Source: Flavisolibacter amylovorans
GTDB lineage: Bacteria > Bacteroidota > Bacteroidia > Chitinophagales > Chitinophagaceae
NCBI RefSeq assembly: GCF_039541815.1
Contig: NZ_BAABGY010000003.1
Coordinates: 18,838 to 82,837 of the forward strand
DNA length: 64,000 nucleotides
Direction of reading: 5' to 3'
Shown: positions 52,193 to 59,614 of the stretch, in pieces
How the letters are laid out: each line of letters begins with the position of its first letter
Position numbering within the stretch: the stretch's first letter is position 1
The notes under the pieces: model-generated
The model's database searches: none
What the model was told of the DNA's origin: nothing
The model's input: only the letters and a program-made list of their open reading frames with translations
Translations under genes and position numbers: made by a program

Positions 52193-52765
52193 CTAAAACT
52201 CCTCGTTGCCGCCTTCATCGTGCCCGCCTTCATCAGCGCCGCTGTCGGTGGCGCCGCCCTCGCCCTCGGTACCGAAGCCTTCGGCGTCCTTGCTGAGGTC
52301 GTACTTTTCTTCCACGTCGGCAAAGCGCTCGCCGAGCAGGCTCTTGGCGCCGTATTGGCTCGGCGCGATGCCCTCGGTACGCACCGTCGACGGGTAGGTC
52401 ATCTTGGGATTCTCTTCCTTGGACACCCCGATGAGCGATACCTGGAAGTTCCAGTTCTTGTTGAAATCGTAAACGTAGATGAACTTCTGGTTGGGGTCCT
52501 TGATCTCCGAGCCGATCGTGACGTCCTTCATCAGCAGGGGCGGCATCTGGTAGCGGCGGTTGTCGTAGATCTCGAGGGAGATCTCGCGGCCGCGCTGCCA
52601 GCGGTCGTTACTCCGGAAGAACGTGGCGCCGTGCTTGTTGTCGAACTCGAACGCCTTCAGGATCGCGTCGTGTAGCTGGAAAAACGTATGATTGTGCCGA
52701 ATGGCGATGTCGCGGTACACACTATCGTCCTCTTCGTAGTGAACTCTGAATTTAAGTATGGCCAT
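52193..52765 (-). CDS. Plasmid pRiA4b ORF-3-like family protein
   Basis: 190 residues. The N-terminal domain MAILKFRVHYEEDDSVYRDIAIRHNHTFFQLHDAILKAFEFDNKHGATFFRSNDRW matches the pRiA4b ORF-3-like fold (IRVSYED..V.RRI.I....TF..LH..I..AF). A second strand-rich segment is KFIYVYDFNKNWNFQVSLIGVSKEE. The last 40 residues are acidic and Gly-rich (FGTEGEGGATDSGADEGGHDEGGNEEF), probably unstructured. Function unknown. A TATTTTTG box lies 26 bases upstream of its ATG. Confidence 0.85.
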   Translation of the reverse strand: MAILKFRVHYEEDDSVYRDIAIRHNHTFFQLHDAILKAFEFDNKHGATFFRSNDRWQRGREISLEIYDNRRYQMPPLLMKDVTIGSEIKDPNQKFIYVYDFNKNWNFQVSLIGVSKEENPKMTYPSTVRTEGIAPSQYGAKSLLGERFADVEEKYDLSKDAEGFGTEGEGGATDSGADEGGHDEGGNEEF

Positions 52766-52791
52766 GCAGGTGATTTCGGAATGAAGAACTT

Positions 52792-52799
52792 CAAAAATA
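52792..52799 (-). promoter_or_regulatory. -7 box TATTTTTG for the pRiA4b-like gene
   Basis: Full TAnnTTTG match 26 bases before the ATG. Confidence 0.5.
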
Positions 52800-52816
52800 C
52801 GGAAAGGCGGGGAAAA

Positions 52817-52888
52817 AGGTTTAGGGGGTTTAGGAGGTTTAGAAGGTTAAGAAGGTCCGGTACCAACCTCCTAAACTCCCTAAACCTA
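52817..52888. repeat. Word-repeat hairpin (word GGTTTAGGAGG)
   Basis: Left arm 52817-52857 has four to five copies of GGTTTAG(G/A)(G/A)(G); right arm 52865-52888 is the inverted AACCTCCTAAACTCCCTAAA. Loop about seven bases. The right arm ends in CTA, the complement of the cca stop codon TAG (52886-52888). Confidence 0.85.
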
Positions 52889-54307
52889 TTTCACGGGCGA
52901 TAGCCCGAGCTCTGCCGCCTTTTGGATCATGAACCCGTAGGCCGCGTCGTACTCGTTGGGAATGACACCGTCGAGAATGGCGTTGCGGATGGCATCTTTA
53001 ATGTCGCCGACGGCACGCGAGGGCGGGATGCCGAAGGTTTCCATAATAAGCTCGCCCGTGATGGGCGGCTGCCAGTTACGGATGCGGTCCTTCTCCTCCA
53101 CCTCCACACAGCGCTCCTTCACAAGCTCGAAGTTGTCGAGAAAGCGCTGCACCTTGGCCTTGTTCTTCGAAGTGATATCGCTCTCGCAGAGGGTCATCAA
53201 ATCATCGAAATCGGCGCCGGCATCGAAGAGGAGGCGGCGGATGGCCGAGTCGGTGATGTCTTCCTTCGACAGCGAGATGGGGCGCAGGTGCAGCTCCACG
53301 AGCTTGCGCACATACTTCATGGGATCGCCGAGCGGCAGCTTGAAGGCATTGAAGATCTTCGGCACCATGCGGCCGCCCACCACCTCGTGGCCGTGGAAGG
53401 TCCAGCCGTGGCCTTCCTCGAAGCGCTTCGTGGCGGGCTTGGCGATGTCGTGCAGGATGGCCGCCCACCGAAGCCACAGGTTGTTGGTGCGGGCAGCCAC
53501 GTTATCGAGCACCTGCAGCGTGTGGTAAAAGTTGTCCTTGTGCCCGAGCCCGTCCACGAACTCGGCGCCGGCGAGGTCCACCATCTGCGGGAAGATGAGG
53601 TCGAGCAGCTTCGTGTCGAAGAGCAGCTTGAAGCCGACGCTGGGCTTCGGCGCCGCGATGATCTTATTGAGCTCGTCGGTGATCCGCTCCTGCGTGATGA
53701 TCCGGATGCGGTCGCGCTGCTCGCGGATGGCGCGGAGCGTAGGCGGGTGGATACGGAAGCCCAGCTGCGTGGCGAAGCGGATCGCCCGCATCATCCGCAG
53801 CGGGTCGTCGGAGAAGGTGATGGCCGGCTCCCCTGGCGTGCGGATGAGGCCTTCCTTCAGGTCCTCGCGTCCGCCGAAGGGATCGACCAGCGTGCCGAAG
53901 TCGGCCTCGTTGAGCGAGATGGCGAGTGCATTGATGGTGAAGTCGCGGCGGTTTTGGTCGTCAGCGAGCGTGCCGGGCTCCACCACGGGGTTGCGCGAGT
54001 GGCGTTGGTAGCTTTCCTTGCGTGCGCCTACGAACTCGAGGTCGAACCCGTCGGGCGTGCGGAAATGCGCCGTGCCGAAGGTCTTGAAGAGCGTCACTTT
54101 CGGCGAGGAGCGAAAGAGCGAAGCCGCTTTCTGCGCGAGCGCTAAGGCGTCGCCCACGCACACGAAATCGGCGTCCTTGGTGGGGCGCCCGAGGAGCTTG
54201 TCGCGCACGAAGCCGCCCACAAGGTAGCAGGGCACGCCGAGCTCGCGGGCCGCCTGGGCCACGGGCCGGATCTTCTGTAATTCGCTATCGGTGCAGGGGA
54301 TATCCAT
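52886..54307 (-). CDS. cca: CCA-adding tRNA nucleotidyltransferase
   Basis: Adds or repairs the 3'-CCA of tRNA. About 473 residues from MDIPCTDSELQKIRPVAQ. Class II head: CYLVGGFVRDKLLGRPTKDADFVCVGD with the GG and DxD catalytic motif. RNA-binding domain RMMRAIRFATQLGFRIHPPTLRAI, and an HD domain (WAAILHDIAKPATKRF, FHGHEVVGGRM). The tRNA-Leu in this window has no encoded CCA, consistent with need for the enzyme. A longer upstream start was rejected because it overlaps a divergent gene and lacks similarity. TACATTTG is 11 bases before the ATG. Confidence 0.95.
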   Translation of the reverse strand: MDIPCTDSELQKIRPVAQAARELGVPCYLVGGFVRDKLLGRPTKDADFVCVGDALALAQKAASLFRSSPKVTLFKTFGTAHFRTPDGFDLEFVGARKESYQRHSRNPVVEPGTLADDQNRRDFTINALAISLNEADFGTLVDPFGGREDLKEGLIRTPGEPAITFSDDPLRMMRAIRFATQLGFRIHPPTLRAIREQRDRIRIITQERITDELNKIIAAPKPSVGFKLLFDTKLLDLIFPQMVDLAGAEFVDGLGHKDNFYHTLQVLDNVAARTNNLWLRWAAILHDIAKPATKRFEEGHGWTFHGHEVVGGRMVPKIFNAFKLPLGDPMKYVRKLVELHLRPISLSKEDITDSAIRRLLFDAGADFDDLMTLCESDITSKNKAKVQRFLDNFELVKERCVEVEEKDRIRNWQPPITGELIMETFGIPPSRAVGDIKDAIRNAILDGVIPNEYDAAYGFMIQKAAELGLSPVK

Positions 54308-54318
54308 GTTCAGCGCTG

Positions 54319-54326
54319 CAAATGTA
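54319..54326 (-). promoter_or_regulatory. -7 box TACATTTG before cca
   Basis: Perfect TAnnTTTG match, 11 bases from the ATG. Confidence 0.55.
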
Positions 54327-54378
54327 GCGGATATGGCCATTCCGGGCGGATTGCCTATCTTGATCGAAACCAAACGAC

Positions 54379-56256
54379 ATGCACTCGTTGAAACGTTGGG
54401 CACCGGCTGCGCTCCTCCTGCTCCTCGGCAGCTGCGGCACCGAAGAAAAAGAGACCCGGGTGGCCGACTACCCAAAGGTCGTGGAGACCTTTTACCATCA
54501 GTATGGCTTCAAGCCGGAAGGCTACCAGCAGCTCCGGTTCGCCAAAAAGCGCGAAGGCTGGTTCGTGCATGTCGTTGACCCGCTGAAAGGCGCGGTGCTG
54601 CGCGATTTCCTGTACTGGCCGGCCGACTCCACAGCCCCGCGCACCCTCAGCGGGTTCAGCGCGCCCGAGGGCGGACTGGAAACCGATCGCGCCATCGAGT
54701 CGGCGCTCCGGGGCAATTCAACCGGGTATACGTATTACGGCTACGAGCGTTGCCGCTATTATGGCTACGAAGAATGGGACCGCGATATGATCCGGACCTA
54801 CGGCGACCGGAAGCAACCCGGCGATACCCTGCTCGAGGGCCTCGGACGCGCGTTCAGCCACTACGCCGACCGCTTCCTGGATCACTATGAAACACCCGAC
54901 CGGCCCGGGCTACACCCGCTTCAAAAAGGGCTGGCGCCCCTGGAGCGGCCGTCGCAGCAACGCGCCGACAGCGCCCTGTATTACTACAGGAAGGCGCTGG
55001 CCGCCTTCGGCAAGCTGCGCGAGCGCAATCCCTCTTATACCACGTTGGTGGGCAATATGGCCATGAAGGTGTTCAACGATGGGATGCACGTGTGGCAACG
55101 GCTATCTGTGAACGGGTACGCGCAGGAAGCGGCGAGCATCCTTAACGAGGTCAAAGCCGACGACAACATCCGCCGCTTCGCGCACAACTACCTCGATGCG
55201 TGCGCGCCCAACAGCATCCTTTTTACCTATGGCGACAACGACACCTACGCGATCTGGTACCTGCAGCAAAAGGAGGGCGTGCGCAAAGACGTGACCGTTA
55301 TCAACGCGAGCCTTGCCGGACTCCCCATCTACGTGGATGCGCTGCGCAGGGAAGGCAAAGTGCGCTTCGACCTGCGGCCGGAACTCTACGGGCGTCGTGA
55401 CTTCAGCTACGCCGTACAAATTCCGGAAGGAGCCCGAGGAACCGAAGCGGTGCCGCAGTTCATCGCAGGGTTCAACGACCGTTCGTCGAGCCCGCTTCCG
55501 GCATCGTCCGGCACCCCGGAACCGATGACCTATACGGCTTCCAGCCTGGTGCTGCCGGTAGACGCCGCGCGATTCGGGCAGGCAACGCAAACAGCGGTGT
55601 CTGCAGGTATGCTGAAGTGGACCCTCAACCGCTACATCACGCTCGACCAGGTGCTGATGCTGAATGTGATCCAGCGCAACATCCACGAGCGCCCGATCTA
55701 TTTTTCCTTTCCCGACTCCTTTCATGGCGACCAGCTGATGCCTGCGGGCACCGTGTACCAGTTGGTGCCTGCGGGAGACAACAGCGAAGCGATCGCGCAG
55801 GCGGGTGCCGAGCGGAGTCGGCAGCTCCTGAAGGATCGCTTCCAGCCGCTTGCCGCGTCACCCGCTGGCAAGCTCGCCGTGCCCGACCGCGCCGGCGCCT
55901 TGCCGCTCAATGCCTACGAGCCGCTCATCATGCACTATGTACGAAGGCAGGACACGGCCACGGTGAAGGCCCTGGTGGCCGAATGGCGGCAGAAGCAGAC
56001 ACAAAGCACCGGCGGCGCGTATAACGGCCTTGAGGTCGGCCTGGCGCTGGCAAGCGTCGGCGAGCGGGAATCGGGCCTTCCTTTAATGAAAAGCGCACTG
56101 ATCGCCATGCGCGAATCCGTGCAGCGCCCGTCTGCGCTTGGTTTGCGGGTGGGTGCCGACGACCTGAAAAACTACCACGATCGGGTAGCGGAAGCACTGG
56201 AGCGATACGGGCTTTCGAAAACCGAGATCGATTCTTTCCTGAAAGAGGTGCGCTGA
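54379..56256 (+). CDS. Lipoprotein with a soluble domain like the C-terminus of DUF2723 proteins
   Basis: 625 residues, lipoprotein signal MHSLKRWAPAALLLLLGSCG. The stretch NSILFTYGDNDTYAIWYLQQKEGVRKDVTVINASLAGLPIYVDAL is close to a block found after the membrane helices of Bacteroidota DUF2723 (glycosyltransferase-like) proteins; here no membrane helices precede it. A helical TPR-like region is at about 180-260 (ALYYYRKALAAFGKLRERNPSY) and again near the end. Likely surface or periplasmic; function unknown. It diverges from cca by 71 bases and ends three bases before a convergent gene. Confidence 0.7.
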   Translation: MHSLKRWAPAALLLLLGSCGTEEKETRVADYPKVVETFYHQYGFKPEGYQQLRFAKKREGWFVHVVDPLKGAVLRDFLYWPADSTAPRTLSGFSAPEGGLETDRAIESALRGNSTGYTYYGYERCRYYGYEEWDRDMIRTYGDRKQPGDTLLEGLGRAFSHYADRFLDHYETPDRPGLHPLQKGLAPLERPSQQRADSALYYYRKALAAFGKLRERNPSYTTLVGNMAMKVFNDGMHVWQRLSVNGYAQEAASILNEVKADDNIRRFAHNYLDACAPNSILFTYGDNDTYAIWYLQQKEGVRKDVTVINASLAGLPIYVDALRREGKVRFDLRPELYGRRDFSYAVQIPEGARGTEAVPQFIAGFNDRSSSPLPASSGTPEPMTYTASSLVLPVDAARFGQATQTAVSAGMLKWTLNRYITLDQVLMLNVIQRNIHERPIYFSFPDSFHGDQLMPAGTVYQLVPAGDNSEAIAQAGAERSRQLLKDRFQPLAASPAGKLAVPDRAGALPLNAYEPLIMHYVRRQDTATVKALVAEWRQKQTQSTGGAYNGLEVGLALASVGERESGLPLMKSALIAMRESVQRPSALGLRVGADDLKNYHDRVAEALERYGLSKTEIDSFLKEVR

Positions 56257-56259
56257 CCC

Positions 56260-56841
56260 CTATTTCCGTATAAATACAGGAGCCCCGTCCTGCCAGCGCA
56301 CGATCTGCGAGGGTACGGCGGGGCTTTCGTCGTCCTGGCGCCAGCGCACTACATGGTCCACCCCGGCCCGGATCGGCTCGGACACCGCGCCGAAGAAGGG
56401 CGCCGTGGGCTCGCCGGAAATGTTGGCGGAAGTCGATACGATCGGCACCCGCAGCCGCTTGACGAGGTGGCGGCAGAAGGGATCGCGCACGATGCGGATG
56501 GCGATGGAGCCGTCGGCGGCCACGAGGTTATCGGGCAGCCCCACCGCGCCGTCGAAGATGACGGTGGTAGGCCGTTCCTGCTCCTGCATGAAGGTGAAGG
56601 CAGCGAGGTCGGGGGCGGCGATATACTGGAGAATGTCGCGCTCCTCGCCTACCAGCACGATCATGCTTTTGGAGTCGGGGCGTTGCTTCAGGGCATAGAT
56701 GCGGGCAATGGCGGCGGCGTCGGTGGCGGCGCAGCCGAGTCCCCAAACGGTGTCGGTGGGATACAGGATCGTACCGCCGCTACGGAGCACCTCGAGCGCG
56801 CGGGTCACTTCACTTTCAAAGAATGCAGGATCGTTATTCAT
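56260..56841 (-). CDS. L-threonylcarbamoyladenylate synthase (Sua5/YrdC family)
   Basis: Makes threonylcarbamoyl-AMP from Thr, bicarbonate and ATP for the t6A37 tRNA modification. 193 residues, length of the single-domain YrdC/TsaC type. Visible: GGTILYPTDTVWGLGCAATD (the KxR/SxN region follows), IYALKQRPDSKSMIVLVG, RIVRDPFCRHLVKRLRVPIVSTSANISGEP. Its ATG overlaps the stop of the family 9 glycosyltransferase gene by four bases (ATGA), so the two are translationally coupled. A longer start was rejected for that reason. Confidence 0.93.
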   Translation of the reverse strand: MNNDPAFFESEVTRALEVLRSGGTILYPTDTVWGLGCAATDAAAIARIYALKQRPDSKSMIVLVGEERDILQYIAAPDLAAFTFMQEQERPTTVIFDGAVGLPDNLVAADGSIAIRIVRDPFCRHLVKRLRVPIVSTSANISGEPTAPFFGAVSEPIRAGVDHVVRWRQDDESPAVPSQIVRWQDGAPVFIRK

Positions 56842-57812
56842 CGTAAAGCTTGTTGCAGTTGTTGTACGATGCCCGGGCTGGAGAGCCGCTCGAGGCACTG
56901 CGGCGTTTCGAAGCACACGCAGCGGTTCTTAAGGCAGGGCTCGCAACTGAGCTGGTTGAGCCGGACGACGGTGTTCCACCCGGCGTTGAAGGGGGCGGTA
57001 TTGCGCTCGTTGCCGGCGCCGAAGAGCACGAGCGTAGGCGTGCCCAGGGCGTTGGCCAGGTGGGCTGGTCCCGAGTCGGTGGTCAGCAGGGCGCGAGCCG
57101 ACGCGAGCACCTCGATGAGGCCGGTGAGGTCGGTGCGCCCGGCGGCATTGTCGATGCCTTCTTGATGGGGCAGCCCCGCGTACACCGCGTCGATGAACTC
57201 CTTTTCCTTGGGAGCGCCCACCAGTACAAGGGGCTCCGTGACCTGGCGCCGCAGCTCCGACACAAGCTCGATGGCCTTGGCTACGGTGAGGCGCCGCGAC
57301 TGCGCCTCGGAGTTGACGTTCACGACGATGTGGTCGCGGCGCGGGTGACTATGGTTTAGCCGCACCTGCACGTTGCGCAGTTGGCTGCCGGCATAGCGCT
57401 CCAGCAGCACGAGGTACTCCTGTACGCGGTGGCCGCCGGCGGGGCGGGTATACGTGTGGGTGAGCAGCACGCTGCGGCCTTCATTGCGGTAGCCGATGCG
57501 GTGCTGCGCGCCGGTGGCATAGCCCATGATGGCCGCGGAGAGCGAATCGGGCAGCGAAAAGAACAGGTCGAAGTGGGCGGTGGCCTTGATGTGCCGGCCG
57601 AAGCGCCAGAGACCGCGCAGTCCGGGCTGCTCGCCTTTGTCGAAGATGAACTGGTGCTCGAGCGGCGGAAAGTAGGGAAGCAGGCCATGGATGCCCTTCT
57701 TGGCGATCACCGAGATCTTCGCCTCGGGGTACGTGGCCTGCAATTGCTCCACAAACGCCACTGCCATCACCATATCGCCCAGCCAGTTGGGTAGTCGCAC
57801 CAGTATCCGCAT
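56838..57812 (-). CDS. Glycosyltransferase family 9 (heptosyltransferase-like)
   Basis: Transfers heptose or a similar sugar to the lipopolysaccharide core on the cytosolic face. 324 residues. N-terminal MRILVRLPNWLGDMVMAVAFVEQLQATYP (acceptor domain), C-terminal TDSGPAHLANALGTPTLVLFGAGNERNTAPFNAGWN, the GT9 nucleotide-sugar site, then a Cys-rich CEPCLKNRCVCFETPQC motif. First gene of a two-gene unit with the YrdC-type gene. A TAGCTTTG box lies four bases before the ATG; a word-repeat arm begins within that box. Confidence 0.92.
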   Translation of the reverse strand: MRILVRLPNWLGDMVMAVAFVEQLQATYPEAKISVIAKKGIHGLLPYFPPLEHQFIFDKGEQPGLRGLWRFGRHIKATAHFDLFFSLPDSLSAAIMGYATGAQHRIGYRNEGRSVLLTHTYTRPAGGHRVQEYLVLLERYAGSQLRNVQVRLNHSHPRRDHIVVNVNSEAQSRRLTVAKAIELVSELRRQVTEPLVLVGAPKEKEFIDAVYAGLPHQEGIDNAAGRTDLTGLIEVLASARALLTTDSGPAHLANALGTPTLVLFGAGNERNTAPFNAGWNTVVRLNQLSCEPCLKNRCVCFETPQCLERLSSPGIVQQLQQALR

Positions 57813-57816
57813 GCGG

Positions 57817-57824
57817 CAAAGCTA
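57817..57824 (-). promoter_or_regulatory. -7 box TAGCTTTG, four bases before the GT9 gene
   Basis: Perfect TAnnTTTG, spacer CCGC then ATG. It overlaps the outer end of the divergent palindrome. Confidence 0.6.
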
Positions 57825-57982
57825 ATGGGGTAATGGGAGAATGTGCTGATGGGGTAATGAATTTGAACGTCGGACAAGTCCCGGTTTTTTTTCGTGTATA
57901 TTGAAACAGGAAATGATCAATCCAGGTTGCGTCGCAGAACGGGCATTATCCCATTCCCCAATTACCCCATTCCCCCATTAGA
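57821..57982. repeat. Word-repeat palindrome between GT9 and dapD (word GGGGTAATGGG)
   Basis: Left arm 57821-57860 (GCTAATGGGGTAATGGGAGA onward) and inverted right arm 57943-57982 (ACCCCATTCCCCCATTAG at its end). The arms are about 80 bases apart. The outer ends merge with the mirrored -7 boxes of the two divergent genes, so the element fills the entire promoter region. Confidence 0.87.
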
Positions 57983-57986
57983 TTTG
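57979..57986 (+). promoter_or_regulatory. -7 box TAGATTTG, four bases before dapD
   Basis: Perfect TAnnTTTG, spacer CGTC then ATG; no -33 TTTG is present because the word-repeat arm occupies that region. Confidence 0.6.
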
Positions 57987-57990
57987 CGTC

Positions 57991-58806
57991 ATGAACCAAT
58001 ACCAAGATACCATTGCAAAAGCCTGGGCCGACCGCGGCCTGTTGGCGAACAACGATACACAGGAAGCGATCCGTGCCGTGATCGAGGAAGTAGACAAGGG
58101 GCGACTGCGCGTAGCCGCCCCCGGCGAAGGGGGCTGGGTGGTAAACGAGTGGGTGAAGCAGGCCATCCTGCTCTACTTCGGCATCCAGCCGATGCAGACC
58201 TGGGACCTCGAGCCCTTCGAGTTCTACGACAAGATGCTGCTGAAGAAAAATTACAAGGAGCTCGGCGTCCGCGCCGTGCCCCATGCCGTGGCCCGCTATG
58301 GCGCCTACATCGCGCGCAACGTGGTGCTGATGCCCTCCTACGTCAACATCGGCGCCTATGTAGACGAAGGCACGATGGTGGATACCTGGGCCACGGTTGG
58401 CTCCTGCGCCCAGATCGGCAAGGGCGTACACCTGAGCGGCGGCGTGGGCATCGGCGGTGTGCTGGAGCCCCTGCAGGCCGCGCCGGTGGTGGTCGAGGAC
58501 GGCTGTTTCATCGGCTCGCGCTGCATCGTGGTCGAAGGCGTGCGGGTTGAAAAAGAGGCGGTGCTGGGCGCCAACGTGGTACTGACGCAATCCACCAAGA
58601 TCATTGACGTGAGCGGCCCGGAGCCCGTCGAGATGCGCGGCGTGGTGCCGGCCCGCAGCGTGGTGATCCCAGGCACCTATACCAAAAAGTTCCCTGCCGG
58701 CGAGTTCGGCGTGGGCTGCGCCCTCATCATCGGCAAGCGCAAGGAAAGCACGGACCTCAAAACGAGCCTGAACGATGCCCTGCGGGATTTCAATGTGTCG
58801 GTGTGA
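57991..58806 (+). CDS. dapD: Tetrahydrodipicolinate N-succinyltransferase
   Basis: Succinylates tetrahydrodipicolinate in the succinylase branch of lysine/diaminopimelate synthesis. 271 residues: N-terminal helical domain (GWVVNEWVKQAILLYFGIQPMQTWDLEPFEFYDKM), then a left-handed beta helix of hexapeptide repeats (VNIGAYVDEGTMVDTWATVGSCAQIGKGVHLSGGVGIGGVLEP), and the terminal KTSLNDALRDFNVSV. Length and order fit DapD of proteobacterial type. The stop codon is the first part of a word-repeat palindrome. Confidence 0.96.
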   Translation: MNQYQDTIAKAWADRGLLANNDTQEAIRAVIEEVDKGRLRVAAPGEGGWVVNEWVKQAILLYFGIQPMQTWDLEPFEFYDKMLLKKNYKELGVRAVPHAVARYGAYIARNVVLMPSYVNIGAYVDEGTMVDTWATVGSCAQIGKGVHLSGGVGIGGVLEPLQAAPVVVEDGCFIGSRCIVVEGVRVEKEAVLGANVVLTQSTKIIDVSGPEPVEMRGVVPARSVVIPGTYTKKFPAGEFGVGCALIIGKRKESTDLKTSLNDALRDFNVSV

Positions 58807-58918
58807 ACGGGAATCGGCAATCGGGAATCGGCAATCGGCAATAGCAGCAAGGCCCGGCTACGCCGGGCCTTGCTGTGTATCGTGCGCCAGCCATTACCGA
58901 TTCCCGATTCCCGATTGA
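58807..58918. repeat. Word-repeat palindrome after dapD (word GGAATCGGCAATC) with nested terminator
   Basis: Left arm 58807-58843 holds five copies of (GG)AATCGG(C) words; inverted arm 58890-58918 ends in CCGATTCCCGATTCCCGATT. The loop contains a perfect 13-bp hairpin (58846-58874). Confidence 0.87.
58846..58874 (+). terminator. Hairpin after dapD
   Basis: Thirteen-base perfect stem AGCAAGGCCCGGC / GCCGGGCCTTGCT, loop TAC; no long T-run follows, so termination may depend on other signals. Confidence 0.65.
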
Positions 58919-58929
58919 CGAAAAAACTT

Positions 58930-58961
58930 TTTGCTGAAATAAAACGCCGCTCTTATATTTG
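58930..58961 (+). promoter_or_regulatory. tRNA-Leu promoter: TTTG then TATATTTG
   Basis: A -33 TTTG (58930-58933) and -7 TATATTTG (58954-58961) are spaced by 20 bases, the canonical Bacteroidota arrangement. This is the only promoter in the window with both elements obvious. Confidence 0.75.
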
Positions 58962-59025
58962 CACCCCGCAACGGAACAAAGTAGCTACCAATACTTTAGG
59001 AAACTGCGGGAGTTCTTCTAACGAT

Positions 59026-59107
59026 GCCCAGGTGGCGAAATTGGTAGACGCACCGTCTTCAGGTGGCGGCGCCGCGAGGTGTGCTGGTTCGACTCCAGTC
59101 CTGGGCA
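59026..59107 (+). tRNA. tRNA-Leu (anticodon CAG)
   Basis: 82-base cloverleaf: acceptor GCCCAGG / CCTGGGC, D arm with GGTAGACGC, anticodon loop TTCAGGT (CAG at 59060-59062), long class II variable arm, T arm GCTGG-TTCGACT-CCAGT, discriminator A. No CCA is encoded. A strong terminator follows and the region beyond is AT-richer, making its 3' end a possible integration site. Confidence 0.95.
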
Positions 59108-59115
59108 CGATAAGC

Positions 59116-59145
59116 AAAAAGGCAATCCGAAAGGGTTGCCTTTTT
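59116..59145 (+). terminator. Terminator after tRNA-Leu
   Basis: AAAAAGGCAATCC-GAAA-GGGTTGCCTTTTT with one G-T pair. Confidence 0.88.
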
Positions 59146-59571
59146 GTTTCTTAGGCCTTCGCTACAGAATCCGTTTCATCCAAATAGTTTGGCCCATGGC
59201 GGCGTTCGAAACTTCGCACTTCGATGCCAGAGAACGATCCAAAACGATCAGGATGCACCTCCTCTCCTATCGTACCAACCGGGAAATCCCGGAAAGCAAT
59301 TTCACCAGTATCTGCCCGACAGGTACACCGGGGTAAAGCTGAAAGGTTCAACACCCGGCTTTAAGCGGAATGAAAGGTGGATGCAACCACCGACGATTTC
59401 CAAAAGAACTCAAACGGGTATTTATCGGCAAGAAGCTTTATAGCCAGAATGAAGGAACCCTCAAAGAAGATGGGTACCTGAAGCTTCCGGACGCCTCTGT
59501 TTTGTCAAGTAGTGCCACGTATCGGCTTTATTCCTTATAGTGCCCATTCAACTGCCGCTACATAAGGAAAA

Positions 59572-59591
59572 AGCACCGCTTTCGCAGTGCT
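59572..59591 (-). terminator. Probable terminator after the DUF4394 gene
   Basis: Imperfect AGCAC-C-GC / GC-A-GTGCT hairpin; on the minus strand followed by TTTTTCC. Confidence 0.6.
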
Positions 59592-59614
59592 CTTCGAACG
59601 AGGCATACCGGTTC

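Larger units (their letters stand above)
59108..59614. other. 507-base AT-richer gap after tRNA-Leu
   Basis: After the tRNA terminator, a line count gives about 40% G+C (59401-59460) against roughly 58% for a line in the pump gene. Short frames exist but none looks like a gene. It ends in an imperfect hairpin serving the next minus-strand gene. Confidence 0.5.

Noticed and set aside
707..58918. CRISPR array interpretation of the repeated words
   Set aside because: Words are too short, imperfect and tandem without regular spacers; copies are in inverted arms at separate loci and no cas gene is present.
59151..59354. Short frames in the gap after tRNA-Leu
   Set aside because: No start context, no recognisable domains, and codon use unlike the flanking genes.
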